Assembly: GCF_009711415.1 (NCBI RefSeq) | Contig: NZ_SMLZ01000112.1 | Span: 124,001 to 188,000 of the forward strand | From: Roseibium denhamense | GTDB lineage: Bacteria > Pseudomonadota > Alphaproteobacteria > Rhizobiales > Stappiaceae | Length of the DNA stretch: 64,000 bases | Reading direction: 5' to 3' | Part shown: positions 34,021 through 42,437 of the stretch, in pieces | Numbering within the stretch: position 1 is the stretch's first letter | Layout of the letters: the number at the start of each line of letters is the position of its first letter | Made by a program: the position numbers and the translations under genes | The notes under the pieces: generated by a model | The model's input: the letters and a program-made list of their open reading frames with translations, nothing else | Told to the model about the DNA's origin: nothing | Databases searched by the model: none

Positions 34021-36093
34021 GTGACCGAGTTTCTTGATCCCGTCCTGACCTTCATTGCGGAAAATCCGTCGCTCGCCGGATTGATCTGCTTTCTGGCTGC
34101 CATGGGCGAGGCACTTTTCATCATCGGCCTTTTTGTGCCGACGACAGTGGTGCTTGTCGGAGCCGGTACCCTTGTGGGCTTGGGCAAATTGGACCCAACG
34201 CCCATTTTCATCTGGACCACGCTTGGCGCAACTGCTGGCGACGCGATCTCTTACTGGATCGGATGGAAGTTCAAAGACCGCATCAAAAGTGTCTGGCCCT
34301 TGCGCAACTACAGCCACATGATTGAAAGCGGCGAGCGTTTTTTTGACCGGCACGGCGGCAAAAGCGTCTTTTTCGGCCGGTTTGTTCCTGGAGTGAAATC
34401 TGTTGTCCCCGGCATCGCCGGCATGGCGGGCATGAACTTCACCCGGTTTACAGTCGTGAATGTCACGTCTGCGTTTGCCTGGACGATTGCCCATCTGGGT
34501 CCGGGGATCATCGCAGGTTCCGCCTTGAGCGCGGTCGGTCAGATCAGCACCCGGCTGGCGGTTGTGCTGGGTGCTCTTCTCGTTGTCATCTTCCTTTTGG
34601 TGATCCTCGGCCGCTGGCTGATCATAATCATCTTGCCGTTGTTCCCGAATTCCCAGGCAGCCGCAGTATCGTGGTTTGCCAAAAGAGAAGACCGGGTGTC
34701 GAAATGGATCGCCCAAAATTTTGATCCCGCTCACCCGCGCTCGGCCGGAATGCTCGTCTCAGCACTGATCCTCCTGATCACGATGCCTGCCTTTTTCTGG
34801 CTTGTCGGCGAAGTTGCCCCGGGCGAGCCGATGGTACGAGCTGACCTGGCCATCTTGAATTTTTTTGACAGCCTAAGAACACCGATCGGCGACAAAATCA
34901 TGGTGTTCATCACCTCGCTCGGAGATGGTGTTGTGGTGACGGCGGTGACGGTTTCCGTTGCCGCTTACCTGTTTGCCCGAAAGGCATGGCGGCGGGGTAT
35001 CGGCTTTGTGATCGCGATGGGCGGAACGGCCCTTTTTGTTCCGCTGTTCAAACTCCTGCTGCATCGCTCCCGCCCGATTGAGCTCTACGCGGGTGCCGAT
35101 GCCTATAGTTTTCCGAGCGGCCATGCCACTCTGAACGCGGTTCTGTTCGGCATCTGCGCCGTCCTGATCGCTCATGACCGCAGCAAGTGGGTGAAAGCGA
35201 GCGTCTTCACCCTGATTGCCACCTATGTCATTGCCATCGGGTTTTCGCGGGTCTATCTCGGCGCGCACTGGATGTCCGATGTACTGGCAGGTCTATTGTT
35301 CGGGACTGCGATGGTCTCGGCCTTCGCATTCATATTCGGCGCCATTCACAATGAAAAGATTGGCCGCTGGACGGTTGCCTCCATTGTCGCTGTGTCCTTG
35401 AGCCTTTTCGGCGGCTGGCATCTCTCGCAGACCTTTGACCGTGCACTTACCACCTATGAGCCGAAAATCAATAAAGAGATCCTGACAGCATCCAGCTGGC
35501 GCACCACGGGATGGATGTCCCTGCCGGACCGGCGTATTGAGTTAAACGGCGACATCGAAGAGCCTCTGGTGGTTCAATTTGCCGGCGGCCTTGACTATTT
35601 CGCGTCAACTGCCGCTCAAAACGGCTGGGTGCGACCGCCGGAGTGGTCGCTTACAAGTGCGGGCGGGTTCGTGGAAGGGCAGACCCCACCCGGCTCCCTT
35701 CCCATTCTGCCGAGAACCCAAAATGGGCGCCAGCCGGTGCTGGTTCTGATCCGGAATGACGAGGACCTTGAAGAAGGCGGCCGATGGGTATTGCGCCTCT
35801 GGCCCAGCCGGTTTGAAGTTCTTGAAGGCGGAGCCTTGTTCCCCCTTTATGTCGGCAGCGTCGTTCATGAAAACATCTTGCGGCCGATGGGCGAATTCTC
35901 AGGCCCCCGAACCGATCTGGACGTCCCTCCCCCATCGGAAAATCCGGCCCGTCTGCTCCCCGGTTCCGAGGCGAAAACTCGGCCGGACGGAACAACAGTT
36001 GTTCTTGGGCAGGGCCCGGACGACGCACCCGGGCACTCTCAGGACAGCGCTAATACGCCCGATAAACCAGAGACCAACTCTCGGGGGCGGTAG
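34021..36093 (+). CDS. DedA - PAP2 phosphatase - LssY C-terminal fusion protein
   Basis: A 690-residue membrane protein with three modules. Residues about 1-200 are DedA/VTT (FVPTTVVLVGAGTLVGLG; FFGRFVPGVKSVVPGIAGM). Residues about 235-450 are a PAP2 phosphatase with all three motifs: KLLLHRSRP, FPSGHA and SRVYLGAHWMSDVLAG. Residues about 480-640 match the LssY C-terminal domain, followed by a disordered Pro/Asp-rich tail. GTG start. Such fusions probably flip and dephosphorylate lipid-linked or undecaprenyl phosphates. The 3' end overlaps the convergent gene by 44 bases. Confidence 0.88.
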   Translation: MTEFLDPVLTFIAENPSLAGLICFLAAMGEALFIIGLFVPTTVVLVGAGTLVGLGKLDPTPIFIWTTLGATAGDAISYWIGWKFKDRIKSVWPLRNYSHMIESGERFFDRHGGKSVFFGRFVPGVKSVVPGIAGMAGMNFTRFTVVNVTSAFAWTIAHLGPGIIAGSALSAVGQISTRLAVVLGALLVVIFLLVILGRWLIIIILPLFPNSQAAAVSWFAKREDRVSKWIAQNFDPAHPRSAGMLVSALILLITMPAFFWLVGEVAPGEPMVRADLAILNFFDSLRTPIGDKIMVFITSLGDGVVVTAVTVSVAAYLFARKAWRRGIGFVIAMGGTALFVPLFKLLLHRSRPIELYAGADAYSFPSGHATLNAVLFGICAVLIAHDRSKWVKASVFTLIATYVIAIGFSRVYLGAHWMSDVLAGLLFGTAMVSAFAFIFGAIHNEKIGRWTVASIVAVSLSLFGGWHLSQTFDRALTTYEPKINKEILTASSWRTTGWMSLPDRRIELNGDIEEPLVVQFAGGLDYFASTAAQNGWVRPPEWSLTSAGGFVEGQTPPGSLPILPRTQNGRQPVLVLIRNDEDLEEGGRWVLRLWPSRFEVLEGGALFPLYVGSVVHENILRPMGEFSGPRTDLDVPPPSENPARLLPGSEAKTRPDGTTVVLGQGPDDAPGHSQDSANTPDKPETNSRGR

Positions 36094-37117
36094 CGTTTCC
36101 GTCGCAGTTTGGCTTGTCCCGCAACTCCATCAAGTCAAGTTCGAGGACCTCCCCGGGGCCATCGATCAGGCGCAGCACACGATGGGTCCCGCAGTCGCCG
36201 ATACCACGGCCGAGTTCGGTAGACCGGATCAACCCGCTTGCACCGTCCGGTTGCGCATTCATGACGGAATAGGTGTCACCAGCGCCAGAACCTGGTACGG
36301 GGGGAACGGCAAGCAGAGTCCCCCAATCCTGGGGCGGGTTCTGGGTCACGGCAAACACACCTGATCCCTGATAAGCTCCTGTAAAACAGGGGATCTGCCA
36401 AAGAAGATAATAGTCATTGACGACATAGCGCGCGCCGCCCCATGGGAAAAAACCATCCATATCGCATTCCCCGCTGGCCTCTTGGCGGACAAGCTGCACC
36501 AGCAATGGCGGCAATTCGGAGATATCAGTTAAAATCTGTTCAGCTCCAAAAGGAATTCCGGCAGGAACCTGAGCGGTGTCTTTTTGGTCAACAGAAGCAT
36601 CTGGCGCTCCCTTGACGCTCTCGACCTCAACACAGCCAGTTTGCCCTTTCGCGCTTGCCGTGAACGGCTGCTTGCCTTTTTGAATGACGGTCAGGTCGGC
36701 TTCGTTGATTGCAAAAGCCGCGCCATCGAAGTCGATACCAAGTAGTTCAACATGAACCCTTACGGACCGGTCTTCGCTTGCGAAAAGGTACTGGGTGTTG
36801 ATTCCACTGATCGGTTCTCCGCCCTGCACCAGCTCGGGCAATTGATAGGTTGTGTCGCCTATCTTGATTTGCGCGGTTCCGGCGAGCCCCGTGTCCGGCC
36901 CGTTTTGATGCAGCAGATAGGCGTATCGGTCAGTTTCAGGGTCCCGGTTGTACTGCCACAATGAGAAACGGCATTCGGCAATGCCGCCACCTATGTCTTC
37001 CTTGCCAAATAGCTTGAGCGCGACTTTATCATCGTCATCGGCAATGGCGGATGCAGGGATCAAGAGGCTTGCAAACAGGCACAAAAACAGCCGGCTGTAG
37101 AGTCTTCCGAAAGTCAT
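36050..37117 (-). CDS. Secreted protein of unknown function
   Basis: A 355-residue protein. The start MTFGRLYSRLF has a strong GGGGGA site and gives a signal peptide (hydrophobic LFLCLFASLLIPASAIA, cleavage near residue 26), then an Asp-rich DDDDK. The mature part is beta-rich and includes four cysteines that could pair: AECRF, TGCVE, GECDMD and DCGTHR regions. I do not recognise a family. Its last 44 bases overlap the end of the DedA-PAP2 gene on the other strand. Confidence 0.75.
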   Translation of the reverse strand: MTFGRLYSRLFLCLFASLLIPASAIADDDDKVALKLFGKEDIGGGIAECRFSLWQYNRDPETDRYAYLLHQNGPDTGLAGTAQIKIGDTTYQLPELVQGGEPISGINTQYLFASEDRSVRVHVELLGIDFDGAAFAINEADLTVIQKGKQPFTASAKGQTGCVEVESVKGAPDASVDQKDTAQVPAGIPFGAEQILTDISELPPLLVQLVRQEASGECDMDGFFPWGGARYVVNDYYLLWQIPCFTGAYQGSGVFAVTQNPPQDWGTLLAVPPVPGSGAGDTYSVMNAQPDGASGLIRSTELGRGIGDCGTHRVLRLIDGPGEVLELDLMELRDKPNCDGNATAPESWSLVYRAY

Positions 37118-37255
37118 GTTTCCCCCGATAACGACAGTGACGGACCAAACCTTGCCGGAGAACAAGCGGTTTGGCCAGCTGGATTTTCCACCTAAATCCA
37201 GTGGCAACCTTAGAATATCCGTGAGCGGCGACTTGAATCGGCTCTCATTATTTCA

Positions 37256-37269
37256 TATATTCGAAAATA
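37256..37269. promoter_or_regulatory. Candidate operator of the sulfide/persulfide operon
   Basis: TATATTCGAAAATA is a near-palindrome (12 of 14 symmetric) centred on TTCGAA, 19 bases before the first YeeE start, in an AT-rich promoter. BigR/SqrR-type ArsR repressors bind AT-rich palindromes before such operons, but no ArsR gene is in the window and I did not find an ATTC-N8-GAAT site. Confidence 0.4.
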
Positions 37270-37287
37270 GCATATTAAGAGGTGATC

Positions 37288-37716
37288 ATGACCGACTTCA
37301 CACCGTTTCTCAGTTTTGCAGGCGGCCTCATGATCGGGCTTTCCGCTGTTGCATTAATGGTGGTTCATGGCCGGATCGCGGGCATAAATGGAATCTTGGG
37401 CGGCTTTCTAAGCGTACGGCTCAACAGCGATTGGGCCTGGCGCGGGGCATTTCTTGCCGGAATGATCGCAAGTCCCTTCATTGTTCTTCTAGCTACCGGC
37501 CGGTTTCCTGAAATTACAGTGCCATCATCGCCGCTCCTTCTGGTAATCGGCGGCTTCCTGATCGGAATTGGCACGACTATCGGCTCCGGCTGCACCAGTG
37601 GACATGGCGTGTGTGGCATGTCCCGCCTATCGGTCCGCTCAATTACGGCAACCGTAACTTTCATGACGACGGCCGGGATCACCGTTTACGTCACCCGCCA
37701 TGTTTTGGGAGGCTAA
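37288..37716 (+). CDS. pmpA: YeeE/YedE-family sulfur transporter half (PmpA-like)
   Basis: A 142-residue inner-membrane protein with four predicted helices. Conserved YeeE motifs: GGFLIGIGTTIGSGCTSGHGVCGMSR, in which the two Cys are probable sulfur-relay residues. The ATG has AGAGGTG about 6 bases upstream. It ends 1 base before the next half-transporter; the two YeeE halves likely form one channel importing a thiosulfate- or sulfide-like species. Confidence 0.87.
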   Translation: MTDFTPFLSFAGGLMIGLSAVALMVVHGRIAGINGILGGFLSVRLNSDWAWRGAFLAGMIASPFIVLLATGRFPEITVPSSPLLLVIGGFLIGIGTTIGSGCTSGHGVCGMSRLSVRSITATVTFMTTAGITVYVTRHVLGG

Positions 37717-37717
37717 T

Positions 37718-38158
37718 ATGATCAGAGTTGTATCTGCTTTCTTGTTTGGCCTGCTTTTCGGCTGCGGCATTTTGATCTCTGGCATGGGCAATCCGGCCAA
37801 AGTTCTGAATTTTTTCGATATCGCAGGCACATGGGATCCGAGCCTTGCGTTTGTCATGGGCGGCGCGTTGATTGTGACAGCAATTGGCTATCGCTTGGCG
37901 TTTCAAATGGATAAACCTTTGCAAGCCAGTGTTTTTTCGCTGCCAACCCGTGCTGAGCTGGATACAAGACTGATCGGTGGGTCCGCGGTGTTCGGAATTG
38001 GATGGGGCCTAAGTGGTTTTTGTCCAGGCGGCTTAATTCCGGTTCTGGGCCTTGGCCTGAGCGGCCCGCTGTTGACCGCGGCAGCTGTGGTCGCCGGTAT
38101 GATCACCGCGCGCTGGCTTAGCGGTGTGAGGACAGGCGGAAAACATGCCGCCGCATAA
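37718..38158 (+). CDS. pmpB: YeeE/YedE-family sulfur transporter half (PmpB-like)
   Basis: A 146-residue membrane protein pairing with the previous one. Motifs GLLFGCGILISGMGNPAKVLNFFDI and GIGWGLSGFCPGGLIPVLG carry the expected Cys residues. GGGAGG lies 5 bases before the ATG, inside the 3' end of the pmpA-like gene, so the two are translated together. Part of the BigR-type sulfide operon that also holds a persulfide-dioxygenase-like enzyme. Confidence 0.87.
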   Translation: MIRVVSAFLFGLLFGCGILISGMGNPAKVLNFFDIAGTWDPSLAFVMGGALIVTAIGYRLAFQMDKPLQASVFSLPTRAELDTRLIGGSAVFGIGWGLSGFCPGGLIPVLGLGLSGPLLTAAAVVAGMITARWLSGVRTGGKHAAA

Positions 38159-38193
38159 ACGATGATTGGCCTTGCCAAACAAGAGAGGCTTAG

Positions 38194-39087
38194 ATGAACA
38201 CGTCCAACTATCCCGTCGACATGGCCGTCGAACCGGAAGTCAAAGCTTTCTTCGATCCGGCGACGAACACAATCAGCTACGTGGTGAAGGATCCAGCGTC
38301 TGACGCCTGTGCCATTGTCGATAGCGTGATGGATATCGATTACGCAGCAGGCCGGATTACCTATGATTCAGCAGATGAGATAATCGGCTATGTTATTGCC
38401 AATGGCTTGAGAGTCGAGTGGCTGATCGAAACACATGTCCATGCGGATCATCTGTCTGGTGCGCCATACATTCAGCAGAAGCTTGGCGGCAAGATCGGCA
38501 TCGGCGAAAAGATTACCGTCGTTCAAGAGACGTTTGGCAAAGTCTTCAACGAGGGAACCGAGTTTCAGCGGGATGGAAGCCAATTCGATCGGCTTTTTGT
38601 AGATGGAGATACCTACCAGATCGGCGAAATGACGGCTTTTGCCATGTACACACCCGGCCACACACCGGCCTGTATGGTGCATGTGATGGGCAATGCGTCC
38701 TTTGTCGGCGACACTCTCTTTATGCCGGACGGCGGGTCAGCCCGGGCCGACTTTCCAGGCGGGGACGCGGCGACACTTTACGAGTCCATTCAAAAAGTCC
38801 TGGCACTTCCCAGCGACATGCGCCTTTTCATGTGCCATGACTACGGCCCCAACGGACGGGACATCCAGTGGGAGACGACAGTCGGAGCCGAGAAGGATCA
38901 CAACATCCATGTTGGCGCCGGAAAAACGAAAGAAGAGTTCGTCAAATTCCGGACGGAACGCGATGCACAGCTGGATATGCCGAAATTGATAATTCCGTCT
39001 CTCCAAGTGAATATGCGTGCAGGAAAGCTGCCGCCGGCCGACGAGACCGGTAAAACATTTCTGAAAGTCCCGGTTAACGGGCTTTAG
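38194..39087 (+). CDS. MBL-fold hydrolase, persulfide dioxygenase-like (Blh/ETHE1 type)
   Basis: A 297-residue cytoplasmic metallo-beta-lactamase-fold protein. The metal site is ETHVHADHLSGA (about 84-95), with YTPGHTPACMVH (about 153-164) and FVGDTLFMPDGGSARADFPG (about 170-190). These are close to ETHE1/Blh proteins, which oxidise glutathione persulfide to sulfite. The gene sits between the YeeE pair and DUF442, the classical BigR operon order, supporting a sulfide-detoxification role. Confidence 0.9.
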   Translation: MNTSNYPVDMAVEPEVKAFFDPATNTISYVVKDPASDACAIVDSVMDIDYAAGRITYDSADEIIGYVIANGLRVEWLIETHVHADHLSGAPYIQQKLGGKIGIGEKITVVQETFGKVFNEGTEFQRDGSQFDRLFVDGDTYQIGEMTAFAMYTPGHTPACMVHVMGNASFVGDTLFMPDGGSARADFPGGDAATLYESIQKVLALPSDMRLFMCHDYGPNGRDIQWETTVGAEKDHNIHVGAGKTKEEFVKFRTERDAQLDMPKLIIPSLQVNMRAGKLPPADETGKTFLKVPVNGL

Positions 39088-39108
39088 GACAGCATCGCGA
39101 GACGTTCG

Positions 39109-39435
39109 ATGAATCCCAATAAACTCAGCGCAGACGTGTCTGCATCAGGGCAGATTGATCCAAGCGACATAGCGGCGATCAAGGAACTTGGGTTCCGGTC
39201 TATCATCTGTAACAGGCCCGATGGTGAGGGCGCGGATCAGCCGGATTTTGAAGAAATCCGTCAGGCAGCTGAAGCGGCGGGCCTTCAGGCCAGGTACCTT
39301 CCTGTTTCTCCGTCGGGTCTGACCGCTGCTGATCTGGAAGGTTTTTCCGGGCTAACCGAGACCCTTCCCAAACCTATTCTGGCATATTGCCGGTCCGGCG
39401 CGCGGTCCGCAGCTCTTTGGCAAAACACCCAATGA
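39109..39435 (+). CDS. DUF442 / TIGR01244 sulfur-transferase or phosphatase-like protein
   Basis: A 108-residue protein of the beta-lactamase-hydrolase-like phosphatase family. The C-X5-R loop is YCRSGARSA (about 94-102), the cysteine being the probable persulfide or phospho carrier. In other species this domain is fused to or next to Blh. Its stop overlaps the start of the SulP gene by 4 bases (ATGA), so it is coupled with sulfate/sulfite export or import. Confidence 0.87.
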   Translation: MNPNKLSADVSASGQIDPSDIAAIKELGFRSIICNRPDGEGADQPDFEEIRQAAEAAGLQARYLPVSPSGLTAADLEGFSGLTETLPKPILAYCRSGARSAALWQNTQ

Positions 39436-41219
39436 CCCAACGCCTCGCGCGTTATCTTCCGGTCCTTGTATGGGGAAAGCAATATGATCGTGAGACGGCA
39501 ACCAGTGATCTGGTTGCAGCCGTTATCGTCACGATCATGCTTATCCCGCAGTCCCTGGCCTATGCACTTCTGGCAGGCCTGCCCCCGGAAGTCGGCCTTT
39601 ACGCGTCAATTCTTCCGTTAGTCGCCTATGCCATTTTCGGAACCAGCCGGGCCCTCGCTGTTGGCCCGGTTGCTGTTGTTTCCCTGATGACCGCGTCTGC
39701 GGTCGGGGAACTTGCTGAGCAAGGCACACCGGAATATCTCGGTGCCGCAATCATTCTTGCCTTCCTCTCCGGCCTGATGCTGATCACGATGGGGGTGTTC
39801 CGTCTCGGGTTTCTGGCAAATCTTTTGAGCCACCCGGTGATTTCTGGCTTCATCACAGCATCCGGCCTTTTGATTGCTTCCAGCCAACTCAAACACATTC
39901 TTGGTGTGCCAGCCGAGGGACATACTCTTTATGAAATTTTGCTGTCGATCACAGAACACCTTCCGGACGTAAATTGGGTCACGATTGCCATCGGTGTGAC
40001 CGCCACGGGTTTCCTGTTCTGGGTCCGCAAAGGTTTGAAACGGCTTCTGCTTCGCCTCGGACTCAGCGCCTTTTCGGCCGACATCATTACAAAAGCGGGG
40101 CCTGTGGCCGCCGTCGGTGTAACAACTGGACTGACGGCAGCCTTTGACCTCGCCAGCAAAGGCGTCAAGATTGTTGGCGATATTCCGACCGGCCTCCCCA
40201 TGCCGCAAATGCCAGATTTCGACAGCGCGTTGTGGCTTGAACTTGCCGGTCCTGCTTTGCTCATTTCGGTTGTGGGATTTGTCGAGTCGGTCTCAGTCGC
40301 CCAAACCCTGGCGGCCAAGAAACGCCAGAGAATAGACCCGGACCAGGAGTTGATAGGATTGGGTGCGTCCAACGCCGTATCTGCCGTCTCCGGCGGCTAT
40401 CCGGTCACCGGCGGGTTTGCCCGTTCGGTTGTCAATTTCGATGCAGGTGCCGCAACTCCGGCTGCAGGAGCGTTTACGGCCGTGGGAATTGCCATCGCCA
40501 CGGTGTTTCTAACACCACTCTTGACGTTTCTCCCACAGGCGACGCTCGCAGCCACGATAATCGTCGCCGTGCTCTCTTTGGTTGATCTACCGGCGATCCG
40601 GAGGACCTATCAGTACTCAAAAAGCGATTTTGCTGCCATGACAGCAACGATTGTCATCACGCTCCTGTTTGGAGTGGAGCCGGGCATCGTTGCCGGGGTA
40701 ACGCTTTCCATCGCCCTTTATCTTTACCGGAGCAGCCGACCGCACATGGCGATCGTCGGCATTGTTCCCGGAACAGAGCATTTCAGGAACATTGACCGGC
40801 ATAAGGTCGTTACCGGGACGACGGTGCTAAGCCTGCGTGTTGATGAGAGTCTTTTCTTCGCAAACTCACGGTTTCTGGAAGACCGGATCTACGAGCTTGT
40901 CGCCTTGAAGCCGGAGATCAGGCATGTGGTTCTGATGTGCCCAGCGGTGAATGAGATCGATGCCAGCGCTTTGGAAAGCCTGGAAGAGATCAATCACCGG
41001 CTCTCAGACTCGGGGGTCAGCTTCAACTTGTCTGAAGTGAAAGGCCCCGTGATGGATCGATTGAAGCGCACGGACTTCTTGGACCACCTCACCGGTAAGG
41101 TGTATCTCAGTCAGTATGATGCCTTGTGCAGCCTTGACCCGGAGACAGCCCACATTTCCGAAGCGCGAACCCCAAAGAAAACAGCCAGCTCCGACATGTG
41201 GTCAGGTCCTGAAATCTGA
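39432..41219 (+). CDS. SulP-family anion transporter with STAS domain
   Basis: A 595-residue membrane protein. The SulP core (about residues 20-400) shows MLIPQSLAYALLAGLPPEVGLYAS and SRALAVGPVAVVSLM; the cytoplasmic STAS domain is about 435-555 (VVLMCPAVNEIDASALESLEEINHRL). Last gene of the sulfide operon; it probably moves sulfate or sulfite made by the persulfide dioxygenase. Start ATG was chosen from the ATGA overlap with DUF442. Confidence 0.9.
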   Translation: MTQRLARYLPVLVWGKQYDRETATSDLVAAVIVTIMLIPQSLAYALLAGLPPEVGLYASILPLVAYAIFGTSRALAVGPVAVVSLMTASAVGELAEQGTPEYLGAAIILAFLSGLMLITMGVFRLGFLANLLSHPVISGFITASGLLIASSQLKHILGVPAEGHTLYEILLSITEHLPDVNWVTIAIGVTATGFLFWVRKGLKRLLLRLGLSAFSADIITKAGPVAAVGVTTGLTAAFDLASKGVKIVGDIPTGLPMPQMPDFDSALWLELAGPALLISVVGFVESVSVAQTLAAKKRQRIDPDQELIGLGASNAVSAVSGGYPVTGGFARSVVNFDAGAATPAAGAFTAVGIAIATVFLTPLLTFLPQATLAATIIVAVLSLVDLPAIRRTYQYSKSDFAAMTATIVITLLFGVEPGIVAGVTLSIALYLYRSSRPHMAIVGIVPGTEHFRNIDRHKVVTGTTVLSLRVDESLFFANSRFLEDRIYELVALKPEIRHVVLMCPAVNEIDASALESLEEINHRLSDSGVSFNLSEVKGPVMDRLKRTDFLDHLTGKVYLSQYDALCSLDPETAHISEARTPKKTASSDMWSGPEI

Positions 41220-41245
41220 CATTTGCCGGCGCGAGACCGAACCCG

Positions 41246-41752
41246 TCAGTCCTGGCTCAGACCGTCAATGGAAGTTTGCAGGATTGGCTGGATCTTCTCG
41301 CAAAACCGGAAGTGGACAGGTTGGCGTTCACCCTCCTGAACCATTAGCCCCTGTGTTCCGCGCGGCCGAACGGTAATCAGCTCAATGGTCTCATCACCGC
41401 CATCCAGCAGACAATTGATAGCGGCACGCTGCGTGTAGGCCTGAGGTTTTTCCGCGCCATAAACCTGGCAGATACGGCCACGCATCTCATATAGCCCGCG
41501 GTATATGGCTAGCGTGGACCCGGGCTCGCTGAGATCGATCCGTGACGTCGGACAGGAAGCCAAATCCCGGACCCAAATACCCTGGGCGAAGTCTGCAAAT
41601 CTCAGGTCAAGCACCCGCCCTTTTAGTAAGGGCGCTGATTTGGGAACGGAAAACGCCAGATCACCTTTCCCGGCAGAGACACTCCCCACAGGTATAAGAG
41701 CGGCGACCATTCCGAGCACGACGGCCGCTTTTTTGACCTTTCCGAACACCAC
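41246..41752 (-). CDS. Small secreted protein of unknown function
   Basis: A 168-residue protein. It has a signal peptide (KKAAVVLGMVAALIPVGSVSA, cleavage near residue 27) and three or four cysteines in the mature part, possibly disulfide-linked, with a basic VRPRG segment. I do not recognise a family. It converges on the SulP gene and is divergent from mmcB across 96 bases. Confidence 0.7.
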   Translation of the reverse strand: MVFGKVKKAAVVLGMVAALIPVGSVSAGKGDLAFSVPKSAPLLKGRVLDLRFADFAQGIWVRDLASCPTSRIDLSEPGSTLAIYRGLYEMRGRICQVYGAEKPQAYTQRAAINCLLDGGDETIELITVRPRGTQGLMVQEGERQPVHFRFCEKIQPILQTSIDGLSQD

Positions 41753-41848
41753 GCAGTCCTCCCCAGCGGCACTTCGGCCCTACACGACTTCATTTTCCTG
41801 AAAAGATCAATGCTCACCAGCAACAACACTTGAATTTTTAGAACAAAG

Positions 41849-42373
41849 ATGGAACAAATGGGCATGGTGATCGAAAACGATATGGCTTCGGGGGCCATTT
41901 CCCTCGGTAACCCGCTTGAGGACGGGCGCCAGTCGCCAGCTGCCCAAAAGGTCTGGCGGGGCACCGCCCGCATGTTACGCCAATATAAATTTGCCTGCCT
42001 GCCGGAAGTCACACTTGGGTCGGGGCGGCGTGCGGATCTCTTGGCGCTCGGCCCCAAACACGAGCTTCTAATCGTAGAGGTCAAATCCTCAGTGGCCGAT
42101 TTTCGCGCAGACACGAAATGGCCGGATTACCGGCAGCATTGCGACCAGTTTTACTTTGCGACACACCCGGATGTGCCTTTGGAGATTTTTCCAGAAGAGG
42201 CAGGCCTGATCCTTGCCGACGGATTTGGTGCGGAAATTATAAGAGAAGCTCCTGGACACCGGATACCACCGGCAACACGCAAGGCCGTCATTCTGCGCTT
42301 TGCGCGGCATGCGGCCAACCGGCTTCACGATCTCTTGGATCCAGAATCTCTCCAGCCGTACAACCGTTTGTGA
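41849..42373 (+). CDS. mmcB: MmcB-family DNA repair protein
   Basis: A 174-residue protein of the MmcB/DUF2161-like nuclease-fold group conserved in alphaproteobacteria. Motifs: GSGRRADLLALGPKHELLIVEVKSS (about 57-80) is a PD-(D/E)XK-like D-EVK active site, then DYRQHCDQFYFAT. In Caulobacter MmcB belongs to the mitomycin C resistance set. It precedes the photolyase gene in the same direction, an understandable repair pair. Confidence 0.87.
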   Translation: MEQMGMVIENDMASGAISLGNPLEDGRQSPAAQKVWRGTARMLRQYKFACLPEVTLGSGRRADLLALGPKHELLIVEVKSSVADFRADTKWPDYRQHCDQFYFATHPDVPLEIFPEEAGLILADGFGAEIIREAPGHRIPPATRKAVILRFARHAANRLHDLLDPESLQPYNRL

Positions 42374-42437
42374 TGCTCTAATCCGCCAGACCCGCACTAC
42401 GTATGAAGGACAACCGCTAACGGAAACAGGAGCCTTG

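Noticed and set aside
37118..37287. SqrR box (ATTC-N8-GAAT) before the sulfide operon
   Set aside because: Checked across the gap; ATTC occurs but GAAT is not 8 bases beyond it. Only a near-palindrome centred on TTCGAA remains.
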